Assembly (NCBI GenBank): GCA_965261945.1
Contig: CBDHEF010000002.1
Coordinates: 2,666,001 to 2,730,000 of the forward strand
DNA: 64,000 nucleotides
Source of the DNA: VXOI01 sp965261945
GTDB lineage: Bacteria > Chloroflexota > Dehalococcoidia > Lucifugimonadales > UBA3495
Direction of reading: 5' to 3'
Shown in pieces: positions 1 through 8,249 of the stretch (the stretch's first letter is position 1; each line of letters begins with the position of its first letter). The position numbers were made by a program, and so were the translations under genes. The notes beneath the pieces are model-generated. The model saw only the letters and a list, made by a program, of their open reading frames with translations. It was not told the origin of the DNA and did no database searches.

Positions 1-417
1 GGCAAAAAGGTGTCCGGGCGCAAGCGCCACATCGTAGTGGACACCACCGGGCTGCTCTTGGCCGTGGTCGTTCACGCCGCCGACATCCAGGACCGGGACG
101 GGGCCAGGCTGGCGCTGGCCAAGCTGCTGGGCCGGTTCCCCAGGCTTCAGGTCATCTGGGCGGATGCGGCCTATGCCGGTCGGCTGGTGGCGTGGGCTTG
201 GGAGACTGGAAGATGGTTGCTGAAGGTGGTGCGCCGGAGACCGGACAGCCACCAGTTCGAGGCGCTGCCTCGCAGATGGGTGGTTGAACGCACGCTGGCC
301 TGGCTCAGCCGGCGCCGACGGCTCAGCAAGGACTATGAGGAACTGCCAGAAACCGGAGAGACCTGGGTTCATATAGCGATGGTCCACCTGATGCTCAAAA
401 GGCTCAAACCAACCTGA
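1..417 (+). CDS. IS5-family transposase, C-terminal part (cut by window edge)
   Basis: The frame is open from base 1, so the start lies outside the window. The visible 138 residues match the C-terminal half of an IS5/IS427-type DDE transposase: SGRKRHIVVDT near the start, then a WADAAYAG segment around the second catalytic aspartate, and a terminal block with RRWVVERTLAWLSRRRRL that carries the catalytic glutamate (VVERT). It would cut and join the element ends. It ends with TGA at 415-417. The IS5 remnant at 666-872 lies on the opposite strand, so the two are not halves of one gene as they stand. Confidence 0.85.
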   Translation, partial: GKKVSGRKRHIVVDTTGLLLAVVVHAADIQDRDGARLALAKLLGRFPRLQVIWADAAYAGRLVAWAWETGRWLLKVVRRRPDSHQFEALPRRWVVERTLAWLSRRRRLSKDYEELPETGETWVHIAMVHLMLKRLKPT

Positions 418-457
418 TTACACTTTGTCACACACCCTCGAAGAAAATGCAACATAC

Positions 458-500
458 AAGTAGATAGTAGCTAGCAAGTAGATAGTAGCTAGATAGTAGC
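458..500. repeat. Short tandem repeat TAGATAGTAGC
   Basis: The sequence TAGATAGTAGC recurs three times within about 40 bases just after the transposase gene. It is noncoding and looks like replication slippage near the end of the insertion sequence. Confidence 0.7.
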
Positions 501-522
501 GTTGTCAAGTATTCTCGTTATC

Positions 523-665
523 GAGACGATTGCAAAGCTCCCTCTCCCTTGAGGGAGAGGGTTAGGGTGAAGGTGAAATCTCTGGAATGCGGAGCTGTCT
601 ATTTGGTGTTTGCTTCATCCGGGTTCCTGCCTTCGCAGGAATGACGGGAGTTTTGCAATCGTCTC
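523..665. mobile_element. 143-bp MITE with GAGACGATTGCAAA terminal inverted repeats
   Basis: GAGACGATTGCAAA at 523-536 is perfectly inverted at 652-665, and the match extends to about 20 bases with one mismatch. The interior has no gene but contains two motifs that recur elsewhere in the window: a CCCTCTCCC...GGGAGAGGG palindrome with a GGTTAGGGTGA tail, and a short hairpin ending in GGAATGACGGG. The element interrupts the IS5 gene fragment that follows. Its mobilising enzyme is not visible; an IS5-like transposase is a guess from the shape of the ends. Confidence 0.8.
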
Positions 666-872
666 ATACTTGTAGCAGGTGCGCCAGCCCGGGAAGTCCG
701 CTGGGAGCATCCGCCACTGGCAGCCGCTCTTGAGCAAGTAGAGCACTCCGCAGAAAACGTCGTACAGGTCCACGGTGGTGCGGGGCTTGGTCCGTCGGCG
801 GGCCGATTCCAGCATGGGAAGAATCCGTGCGAATTGCTCCCGGGTGATGTCGCTGGGATAGGAATGAGACAT
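666..872 (-). pseudogene. IS5-family transposase N-terminus, broken by a MITE
   Basis: The first about 69 residues are the typical IS5 N-terminal domain (SYPSDITREQFARILPML, then LYDVFCGVLYLLKSGCQWRMLP). After CYKYE the reading frame runs straight into the end of the MITE at 665, so the catalytic domain is missing. The start is the ATG at 870-872. It cannot make a working transposase. Confidence 0.8.
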
Positions 873-1047
873 GATTACCCTGCCTTGGTAATAGTCTCAA
901 TTTAACATATCAAACAGATCGTAGACAGGCTCTGAGAAATCCGAGAGAAATGGGAGGCGGGCTGATGGGCAACCGGAAGGGCCGTCAATGCCGGACCGGA
1001 ACGGGCGGGGAATCCCGCCGGAGAGTATCGCGTCTACCGGGAGGACC

Positions 1048-2060
1048 TCAATTCCCGTTCTGCCCATAAATGCTCGCCTCGGGGCCGTTGAGGTATGCAT
1101 CCAGGTTCTTCGGCTTGTAGGACGCCACCGCGTTAAAGCGGTACTGGGCCGTGGGATGCACTGACTGCGTCCCGTCTCCTCCGATTGCCCGGACGTGAGA
1201 CGGCAACAGGTTCCAAAGCCCTTGACTCCCGACGGACGACGGGCTATGGCTGGATGTTGGGCGCACACCCGTTGCGTCAAGGGCCAAGCCGGACTCCGAC
1301 GCTCTGGCTTTTATCCACTCGAAGGGGGCGTCTGCCAAGGAGCGGTCGCCGCCGTCCCCGCCGATGTCGCTGTGGCCGCCGGAGAACCGGACCTGCTCAA
1401 CAATCTGCCCCGGCTTCGTCTCCCAGAGCCTGACGCTCTGAACGGGCCGCGCTTTTCGTCGATGGCGATGGCATGGCAAGTGTGCTGGACGATTCCGCTC
1501 AACTCAACGTCGTGAAACTGATGGCGGCCCGCCGTCAGTTTCCCCAGACCCCGCAGCGGGATGCCCGGCGCCCCCACCGTGTCCCAGACTCCGATGAATG
1601 TGATTGCGGCCTCAAGGGAATGAACAACGCGAAATCCGGCGGCCTTTTCTGATCCCGGGGCGGCGTCACGACGGCGGTAGAGCCGGTAGACCTTCCCGAA
1701 TTTCTCGGCCTCGGATTTACGCAGCGCGCCGGCATTGCGAATCATCCCCGCCAGGCTGCGCACCGTGTAGGCTCCCCGGCTGAACCCGAACAGGTATATC
1801 TCGTCGCCTTCCTTATAATTGTGCACCAGGAAGCGGTAGCAGTCGCGGATGTTCTTTTCGATTCCCTTTCCGCTTACCGCGCCGAGCAACCGCCACAGCC
1901 AGTATCCTTCCGTCCCAACCCCAGCATCGTAGAATATGACCTGCGCAGTGCCGTCAGGGGCGGACGGCAGCACCGCGCGGGCCATGCGCGTCACGTTCGT
2001 AGGCAACTCCCGGTCCGGCGTGCTCCAGGTCCCGTCCGAGCAGATGACAATGCGTTTCAT
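1048..2060 (-). pseudogene. DUF2235 (Tle1-like) alpha/beta hydrolase, frameshifted
   Basis: The N-terminal part (2060 down to about 1440) begins MKRIVICSDGTWSTPDR and contains the nucleophile elbow GFSRGAY and a GVWDTVGA motif, all typical of DUF2235 proteins, the family of the type VI phospholipase effector Tle1. After DEKRGPF the family sequence continues in another frame (VRLWETKPGQIVEQV, then GGHSDIGGDGG), so a one-base change near 1433-1441 breaks the gene. Joined, the product would be about 338 residues, a normal family length. No secretion genes are adjacent, so an effector role is not supported; a general lipase or esterase is equally possible. It is either a pseudogene or carries a sequencing error. 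Confidence 0.8.
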
Positions 2061-2771
2061 GGAACTCCTCCCTCATACTTTTCACCAAGGGCATGAGGGA
2101 GGCCCAATCGGACGATAGGCAGAAACGTCTTCGAGATGTGGCTGAGGGTTCTGTCAACTTACCGGGGCCCTCGCCGAAAGCATTATGAAACCACCGGGCA
2201 GAGCGAGGCAAGAAGCGTCACGGTTGTCCTGTCCCGCTCCCGCTGTTCATCCCTCGTTACGCCTCCTCACGCCTCCTTTTGTATTCCAACTGTCTTTGTA
2301 TTCCAACTGTCTCCCCCTTTCGCTTTACGGCAGCCGACACGAGGTTCGGTGAAGATGCAGGCGGGATGTCCGCGTCGTCGGTCAGCTTGCACCGGGGGGT
2401 CGTAACGACGGCGCCAACCGGTCCGGAACCGCTGGTGGGTCCGGGACCCCCGCACCTGTGCAGGGTGACAGGGCAACCTGTGGCTTCGAAGATGCCGGAG
2501 GTCAACCCCTTTGTCGGGCAGATTTCAGCGTCAGCCGGCAGTCAAATGCCTTGACACAATACCCCGTCCCCGCTTAGAGTCCCGGCAAAGCCCCCACGGC
2601 TCCATCTTGAGAAAATCTGGGGTATATTCAACTGTTTTCCGATAGGACGCAACTCGCTGACTGGTTCAAGGGTATCACGGCGGTGCTGGCTGCCGGAAAA
2701 GACTCGCCTTGGGCCGTTTCCGCCCGGCGCAGCGCTGTTGCCTGGATTCGCCGGGCCCCCGGAGGTGCGGT
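2061..2771. other. Gene-poor stretch with a 17-bp tandem duplication
   Basis: No convincing gene is seen in these 711 bases. The unit TTTGTATTCCAACTGTC occurs twice in tandem at 2278-2294 and 2295-2311. The open frames here lack recognisable domains and ribosome binding sites. Confidence 0.5.
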
Positions 2772-3602
2772 ATGACCACACCCAATACCTTTGCCGAGAC
2801 TGCCCAGGCCCGGAAGCCCTTCGTCTTCCCTGACCCGCCGGAAGACCCGGAAGACAAGATGACCAACTACGATCAAACCGCCATCACCGGCGGGGCCTAT
2901 CTCTTGGCCGAGCACCTGGGGAACCGGGAAACCACCTTGGTGGCTGGCGAGCATTACCTGGCCTTGGCGCCCACCCGGAACCTGGCCGGGGTGCGCTATC
3001 CCGACCTGCTGGTGGCCTTCGGGGTGGACCCGGGGGCCTACCACGCCAGCAACGCCTACGTCATCGCGGAGCAGGGGAAGCCGCCGGACTTCGTGCTGGA
3101 GATAGCGTCACGCCGCACCGGGCGTATTGACGTTACGGAGAAGCGGGAGGCATACGCGGCCCTGGGCATCCCGGAGTACTGGCGGTTTGACGAAACGGGG
3201 CGGTTTCACGGGGTCAAGTTGGCCGGGGACCGGTTGGTGGACGGGGAGTTCGTAGCGGTAGAGGTTGAGGAACTCCCGGGCGGGAATATGCAGGGGTACA
3301 GCGCCGTGTTGAACCTGAACCTGCGTTGGGAACCGTCGGAGTTTCCGCCTTACCGGGAAGGTCCGGCGCGGGGTCTGGAGCGGGGACAGTTGGCCTGGTA
3401 CGACCCGGCCACGGAGCAGCCCATCGCCACGCTGGAAGATGAACGCGCCCGGGCCGACAATGCGGAAGCCGAACGCGATGCCGAGCGCGCCGCCCGCGAT
3501 GTGGAGCGCACCGCCGAGCGCGCCGCCCGCGATGTGGAGCGCACCGCCGCCGAAGCCCGCATCCGGGAGCTGGAAGAGCAGCTGGGGCAGCAAGGCGCCT
3601 GA
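2772..3602 (+). CDS. Uma2-family (DUF820) restriction-endonuclease-like protein
   Basis: This 276-residue protein has the Uma2 core: GEHYLALAPTRNLAGVRYPDLLVAF, PPDFVLEIASRRTGRIDVTEKREAYAALGIPEYWRFD, with the PD...E.AS motif of the PD-(D/E)XK fold. The C-terminal about 50 residues form a charged coiled coil in which an 11-residue unit (AERAARDVERT) is repeated, encoded by a 33-bp direct repeat at about 3480-3546. The ATG at 2772 is chosen because GGAGGTG lies just upstream at 2761. The biological role of Uma2 proteins is unsettled; Chloroflexota and cyanobacteria carry many. It appears intact. Confidence 0.85.
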   Translation: MTTPNTFAETAQARKPFVFPDPPEDPEDKMTNYDQTAITGGAYLLAEHLGNRETTLVAGEHYLALAPTRNLAGVRYPDLLVAFGVDPGAYHASNAYVIAEQGKPPDFVLEIASRRTGRIDVTEKREAYAALGIPEYWRFDETGRFHGVKLAGDRLVDGEFVAVEVEELPGGNMQGYSAVLNLNLRWEPSEFPPYREGPARGLERGQLAWYDPATEQPIATLEDERARADNAEAERDAERAARDVERTAERAARDVERTAAEARIRELEEQLGQQGA

Positions 3603-3686
3603 CGCCGATGCTGCCTGACCGGGAATGCGGAACGTCGTTGAAACACGAATGCCCTTCGTGACCAGCATCCCGGCGTTTCGGTCCAT

Positions 3687-3797
3687 ATGTCGGACACCAC
3701 GCCCCTCGTCAGTATGCGGTTGCTCGACCGACACAGCCGGTACGTGGCCGTCTATGACCGCGGGTGCGTAATATGCGTAATAATAGGACGAAGATAG
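3687..3797 (+). CDS. Possible 36-aa ORF after Uma2
   Basis: An ATG-to-TAG frame reads MSDTTPLVSMRLLDRHSRY and ends in hydrophobic residues. It has no clear ribosome binding site and no recognised family. It may be a remnant. Confidence 0.25.
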   Translation: MSDTTPLVSMRLLDRHSRYVAVYDRGCVICVIIGRR

Positions 3798-3911
3798 AAC
3801 CAAGATACAAGGGGGTAACCCGCAGCATCATGTTCAACCCTGTGACCGCCAAGACTCCACAGACCCGCCGCCGCCTCGCTGCGGGCGGGCGGGCGTGGCC
3901 TGTTACCCCCC

Positions 3912-4095
3912 CTGACAGGGGTAGGTATAGGCCGAAATAAGGTATAAAACTTCGGATTCTACAAGAGTTGAGCACAGACGCCTCCAGGCCTTGCGTGGGT
4001 GCGAAAGCCGAGTTTTCAGGTTTGTAAACCATATTCTGAGTCATAAATCGAAATGAGGGAGACCAACATGGCGCGAAAATACCTACCCCTGTCAG
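3912..4095. mobile_element. 184-bp MITE with CTGACAGGGGTAGGTAT ends
   Basis: CTGACAGGGGTAGGTAT at 3912-3928 is perfectly inverted at 4079-4095. The interior carries no plausible gene. The right end abuts a run of 21 C residues. No transposase with these ends is visible in the window. Confidence 0.75.
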
Positions 4096-4116
4096 CCCCC
4101 CCCCCCCCCCCCCCCC
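4096..4116. repeat. Homopolymer of 21 C
   Basis: An uninterrupted run of 21 C follows directly after the MITE right end. It is noncoding here. Its true length is likely to be uncertain in any assembly. Confidence 0.8.
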
Positions 4117-4149
4117 GACTTTTCTGCGGCGAATTAGTCTCTTTGCCCT

Positions 4150-4263
4150 AGGGAGTGTCGTCATATTCACCGTCATTCCCGCTTTCGCGGGAATGACGGA
4201 AACACGCGCTATGACGGAAACAGACGCTTGGAGACCGATATTCTTAAATTGACGACACTCCCT
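4150..4263. mobile_element. 114-bp MITE with AGGGAGTGTCGTCA ends
   Basis: AGGGAGTGTCGTCA at 4150-4163 is perfectly inverted at 4250-4263. Its interior contains a hairpin at about 4170-4199 with arms CGTCATTCCCG, the same arm sequence as the large hairpin at 56393-56440, so internal modules are shared between unrelated-looking elements. Confidence 0.8.
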
Positions 4264-4331
4264 GGTGTGGGTGCGTTGTGTGCGGGGCGCTCCGGAGGGC
4301 GTCGGCGGGTGGCGTGGACCTGTCTGAAGGT

Positions 4332-4823
4332 TTACAGCAGGCGGGGTGGGCGGGGTGGGTCTTGTTGTTCGTTTTGGAGAATGAGGGTGCCGGGGAGGGG
4401 TGTGTTCAGGCGGAGCATTACCACGGCGAGGACTTCGGGCGGTACGGTCCAGAGCTTGTGGTGTCCGTCGACGGGGACGGGCTCCGAGAGCGGCTGGATG
4501 TCTTTCAGGCGCCAGGCGAAGCGGCCGGGGGAGAAGTAGCCGAAGTGGCGCTCCGGGGGGCTTGGCCGGACTGTCTCGGTGGGTACACAATCCTGCAGGT
4601 GGGCGACGGCGATGATGGCCTTGGCGGGAAGGGGGTCCGTGCCCAGGCAGCGGAGCACCTGGGGGTCGTTGCGGAGGAAGTCGCGGTCGGAGCGGGCGCC
4701 TGCGTGGATGGCGATCATTGTGTTCCAGTCGCTCTGTGGTGCGGCCCAGTGGCGGGTCTCGCAGCATTTGACGCCGACGGCTATCAGACTGGCCCAGGGC
4801 TGGTGCAGGGTTAGTGCTTTCAA
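4332..4823 (-). CDS. ASCH domain protein
   Basis: The 163-residue protein opens with MKALTLHQPWASLIAVGVK, the characteristic start of ASCH domains, a PUA-like fold that binds RNA or acts on modified nucleosides. Further family features are the ETRHW segment, AIHAG, AIIAVAHL and FAWRLKDI. Length suits a single-domain family member. It is the last gene of the long minus-strand series, with MITEs downstream. Substrate is unknown; ASCH genes are frequent in phage and mobile DNA. Confidence 0.85.
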   Translation of the reverse strand: MKALTLHQPWASLIAVGVKCCETRHWAAPQSDWNTMIAIHAGARSDRDFLRNDPQVLRCLGTDPLPAKAIIAVAHLQDCVPTETVRPSPPERHFGYFSPGRFAWRLKDIQPLSEPVPVDGHHKLWTVPPEVLAVVMLRLNTPLPGTLILQNEQQDPPRPPRLL

Positions 4824-4839
4824 CGTTTGCTCCGGCGGG

Positions 4840-4947
4840 TCAGTGGTCGAGGGCGGCTTGGTAGGCGTCGTGGAGGATCTGCGGGATGTCCCGCACGTTG
4901 AAGGTGTGTTCGCCGTTGTGGGTATGGAGCACCAGGAGCTTGGTCAT
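4840..4947 (-). CDS. 35-aa small protein with good ribosome binding site
   Basis: The frame reads MTKLLVLHTHNGEHTFNVRD and ends with TGA. AGGAG lies eight bases upstream of the ATG at 4947, a strong start signal. It begins within the end of the frameshifted gene upstream, as expected for coupled translation. No family is recognised. Confidence 0.5.
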   Translation of the reverse strand: MTKLLVLHTHNGEHTFNVRDIPQILHDAYQAALDH

Positions 4948-4958
4948 CTGATGTTCTC

Positions 4959-5763
4959 CTATGGACTGGTTCCGGGGGTTGACGGCGTGCGAGGGTGCGG
5001 TTGGCCTCCTTGGCCGCCTTCATGATTGTGGCTCTGTGCTGGATGGCGTCCTGTAGGGAGTGAAACCGCAGCGTCAGTTCCGGGGGGTGTTGCTCGCCGT
5101 TGGGGTTGGGGAACGGTGCCGGTGTCGGTGGTGGGGCCTGGTAGTCCAGGGCCAGGTGTGGTATTGCGGCTGCCTCGAGGGTGGTCCTTGCCGCTTGGAC
5201 CGCGTGCGGCATGAATATGACGCGGTAGTGATCGGCGTCGGGGTCCAGGTTCACGGCCGCGGTGTGGCGGGGGTCGTCTTTGACGGCGAAGTTCAGCCTG
5301 TATCGTGTTTCGATCCATTCGTCTGTGTCGGGCTTTTGGTGCAGGTGGTCGTTGCTTTCGGTGCAGCCGGGAAACGCCTCTCGTAGGAGGGACACTGCGT
5401 CGTGCCAGCCTTGGGCCGCCCAGTGAGCGTACCGGGTGCGGTGGAAAATCCGCTGGTAGAGATCCTGGAGCTCTCTGGGTGTGGGCGGGGTCATGTGGAG
5501 ACTGGGGGGTGCTGGCCGCGGCTGCGCCTGGGTGGTGTAGTAGAAGTCCCCCGCGGGGTGGGTGTTGAGGATGGCGTCGGTGAGTTCCAGGTGCTGGCCG
5601 ATTTTCAGCTTTGGCGGATTGCCGAGATGGTCCAGTTTGGTGAGGTAGAAGATCTTATGGAGTCCGGTCCGGTGGCCGTCTGCATCATGAAGATCAGGGT
5701 GGTCTTGTTCTGGTCGTAGGCGGAGTGTAACGGGAGTGGCACTGAGGTTATTTGCCCTATCAT
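4959..5763 (-). pseudogene. Hypothetical protein, apparently frameshifted near both ends
   Basis: An ATG at 5763 with GGGAG upstream starts MIGQITSVPLPLHSAYDQNK; after about 26 codons (near 5690) coding character moves to another frame (HRTGLHKIFYLTKLDHLGNP), which continues through LYQRIFHRTRYAHWAAQGWH to about 4970. There the frame turns into proline- and arginine-rich sequence, while another frame stops at a TAG at 4959-4961. Read through, the product is about 265 residues, soluble and without a recognised domain. The frame reading is inferred from residue composition and GC-rich third positions. It could also be two overlapping genes. Confidence 0.45.
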
Positions 5764-5957
5764 AGTGGGTTCTCCCTCTCGTTTCGGTTCCCGAGTGCTG
5801 TGGGGTATGCCCGAGCTGTGGAGCACGACCGCAGGCGAGGGGTAAGTGTCAGTGAGGCACGGATGGCCACGGGTATGTCCTTGCTGGCGGGCTCTGAGCC
5901 ATCGCGGAGAGCCAGTGTATCAAAGTTGGTGTTCTTTTGGGTTGGGGTGTGGGGCGC

Positions 5958-6161
5958 CTAGCGGGCGGGGGCGGGTGCGGCTACGGCCGCCGGGGCGGGG
6001 AACTCGCGGGTGCGGGAGCGCATGTCGGTGTTCTCCTGGGCTCGGCGCATCTGTTGGTAGGCCTTGTTGCCGTGGCGGTCGACCCGGATGTTGTTGGTCT
6101 TGCCGGAGGGGATGAAGGTCATCTGCTCGTCGCCGTCGGGCCGGCCGTAGGTGATGAGCAT
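5958..6161 (-). CDS. 67-aa hypothetical protein, possibly truncated at its start
   Basis: The protein MLITYGRPDGDEQMTFIPSG... is hydrophilic with an Ala/Pro-rich tail. It lacks a ribosome binding site, and its ATG lies just 12 bases from the inverted-repeat end at 6174, so its true 5' end may have been removed when that element inserted. No family is recognised. Confidence 0.45.
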   Translation of the reverse strand: MLITYGRPDGDEQMTFIPSGKTNNIRVDRHGNKAYQQMRRAQENTDMRSRTREFPAPAAVAAPAPAR

Positions 6162-6187
6162 ACCGTTCGATTAGACGATTGCAAAAT

Positions 6188-7552
6188 TCAGGCCGGTTGA
6201 GCGGACTGGTCTGCGTTCCTGCGTGCAGCGCTCCCTCCGGTAGGGAGGGGATGTCGCGCTTGTGGCCCCTTGGGGCCTCCGGCGGCACGCTCAGGGGACT
6301 CGTCTGCCCTGACCAGGGCGAGGCCCTGGCGCCGGATGATTTGTGCCGCGTTGACGTCGGCGTTTGCGTTGTATCCACAGACCAGGCATCGGAAGGCAGA
6401 CTGCGAGGTTCTGTTGCCTTCTTGGATGTTGCCGCACTGGCTGCAGGCCTGGCTGGTGAATTGGGCCGGGACGGGCACGAAGGTACGGCCGTGCCATCGG
6501 CATTTGTATTCCAGTTTTTGCCTGAAGAGGTACCAGCCCTGGGAGAGGATGCTCCGGTTGATCCCGGTCTTTTGGCGGACGTTTGTGCCGGGGTTGTCGA
6601 CGGTGCCTCTGGCTGATCTGGTCAGGTTGGCGGTCTTGGTGTCTTCGAGGCAGATGGTCTGGTAACTGTTTACCAGGTGGGAGCTGACGCGGTGATGAAT
6701 ACCTCTGAGGGAGTCGCGCCTCTTCTGCTCTACTCTTCGGAGCTGGGCGTTGCACTTCAGGTATTCGTTGGAGGGCCCGCTGACCCAGCGGAAGCGGCGT
6801 TTGACGCTGCCGGATTGAGTCTTCTGATTGGTCCAGCGGGCGCGGCTGTCTTTGAGGGCGGAGTCTCGCTGGCGCTGCATCTTGCGGCGAAGCCGGCGGA
6901 TGGTCTTCCGATGATTGCGGTCGTCCTGGCCGGGTACCTGTAGGGTCTCGTCGTCGTCGTTGCCGACGGCGGTTACGAGGAAATGGACTCCTGGGTCGAT
7001 GCCGACCGACTCCTCGGGGGCGGGACTGGTGGTCCCTCGGGCCGGTTGAATACCAGGCTGAGGGTGATCCGTCGTGGGGTGTGGGTGACGTGGATGATGC
7101 GTGGCTGTATGTCCGTTGGCAGGCGGTGGTCCGGCTCGAACTCGATAAGGGGCAGGCCCTTGATGTGGATGGTGCCTTTCTCTCGGCCCACCTTGAGGTG
7201 GGTAACCTTGGGCTCTGAGATCTGCACGGTGTTGTGCAGGTGGGGGGGCCTTGGTTCTGAGTGGCGGTACGGCCGCCGTTCTGGCAGCCGCCCGGGCCCG
7301 GTTGGTCTGCTTGGCTGTTTCCTCCATCAGTCTGCGGTCGTAGGTGGCCCAGGTCGGGTCTTCGCGTCTCAGGTCGGTGATGGCCTTGGTCTGGAGGGAG
7401 AGCGAGAAGGTCCGTCTGTGAGTGCTGGTGGCAGCCTTCCGGTGGAGGATGAGGGCGTTGTAGAGGAGGCCCATGTCCAGGAGGGCCTGGTCGAGGCGGT
7501 GGCATCCGGCTTTGGACGTTGTGGCCCGGTACTGGAGGGTGGTCTGCTGCAT
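6188..7552 (-). pseudogene. tnpB: TnpB-type RNA-guided nuclease of an IS200/IS605 element, two compensating frameshifts
   Basis: The C-terminal half is a clear TnpB: RuvC-I aspartate in VGIDPGVHFLV, RuvC-II glutamate in TICLEDTKTANL, a CSQCG...CLVCGY zinc finger and the RuvC-III aspartate in NADVNAAQI. Residues about 105-185 of the uninterrupted frame are Pro/His/Arg-rich nonsense; the normal TnpB wedge sequence (VTHLKVGREKGTIHIKGLP) lies in another frame between about 7240 and 7030. The gene therefore suffered two opposite shifts, the first near a run of seven G at 7236. The protein as written would be non-functional or misfolded. No TnpA partner is visible. Confidence 0.8.
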
Positions 7553-7711
7553 GGTGCCTCTGGCAGCGTGTCCGAGGATTAGATTTTGGAGACGAAAAGA
7601 GCCACTGTCTAATCTTATTGGTGACTAATAGGCTCCAATAAAATAGTAGTCGTAATAAATAATCTTGTTGATGACGAAATTCGTATAGAACATTGTTTCT
7701 CAGACAGGCTG

Positions 7712-7864
7712 CTAGTATTACAACGACACTTCCTCAATTAGTCAGGTTTTGGCTGGAAATCGCCCTGCGGGAGGGAAGGCCACAAAGCTGATAGGGGGCT
7801 TGGACAGGTCGCCATAAGGAGGAGCCAAGGGCCCCTTTCTTGAGAACCGTCGTTGTAATACTAG
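7712..7864. mobile_element. 153-bp MITE with CTAGTATTACAACGAC ends
   Basis: CTAGTATTACAACGAC at 7712-7727 is perfectly inverted at 7849-7864. The interior has no gene. It lies in the AT-rich region (about 7590-7740 and onward) between the tnpB promoter side and the next gene. Confidence 0.8.
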
Positions 7865-7964
7865 GTTAGTGGGCTTGATTCATCAGTGTCCACTGGCTGC
7901 TGTCAGGGAAGGTTTATTTTGCAATCGACTCTTCTCTGGATGTGGGGGTTGGAGTGTGACGCCT

Positions 7965-7990
7965 GAGGGGCCGCCTGATGGCGGCCCCTC
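7965..7990 (-). terminator. Perfect 11-bp GC hairpin
   Basis: GAGGGGCCGCC and its exact complement are separated by TGAT. It lies 34 bases past the stop of the 52-aa gene on the minus strand. There is no clean T-run, so termination is likely but not certain. Confidence 0.6.
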
Positions 7991-8023
7991 GGTGGTGCGG
8001 GTCTCGGGTGTGCTGCTGGCACG

Positions 8024-8182
8024 TTATGGTGGCAGGAGTCCTTTCATCCGCATGGCGGAGTTGGAGTCCTTGGCGGAGGTTCGGCGCCGCTTGGAGATGG
8101 TCGTGCTGGGCGGGTGCTTCTTGAGCGTCTGTTTCGTATGGGCCCTGCGTGAGTCGCGGGCGGCCTTCCAACCTGTGGTCAT
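8024..8182 (-). CDS. 52-aa basic protein
   Basis: The ORF begins at 8182 with AAGGAG eight bases upstream, a near-ideal start, and reads MTTGWKAARDSRRAHTKQTL with many Lys and Arg residues, ending with TAA. The charge suggests nucleic-acid binding. A hairpin follows. No family is recognised, but the start signal and high-GC third positions make it credible. Confidence 0.55.
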   Translation of the reverse strand: MTTGWKAARDSRRAHTKQTLKKHPPSTTISKRRRTSAKDSNSAMRMKGLLPP

Positions 8183-8249
8183 GGTGGCGTCTCCTTCTAG
8201 TGAGAGTCTATTTTAGGGAATTACATACCTGACGATCCGAAAGTGGTCG

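Larger units (their letters stand above)
6174..7930. mobile_element. Possible TIR-bounded segment carrying tnpB
   Basis: AGACGATTGCAAAA at 6173-6186 recurs inverted at about 7917-7930 with one mismatch (AGTCGATTGCAAAA). The same ends bound the MITE at 523-665 and the HEPN module at 22578-23635. The segment holds the decayed tnpB gene and a further MITE. TnpB elements do not normally have inverted repeats, so either two MITE ends flank it by chance or tnpB was captured. Confidence 0.45.

Noticed and set aside
4096..4116. Poly-C tract as a phase-variable promoter
   Set aside because: No gene starts nearby on either strand in a suitable position; it lies between two MITEs.
3709..4767. 352-aa minus-strand protein across the MITE region
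   Set aside because: It is antisense and out of frame to the ASCH gene, and crosses MITEs and the poly-C tract.
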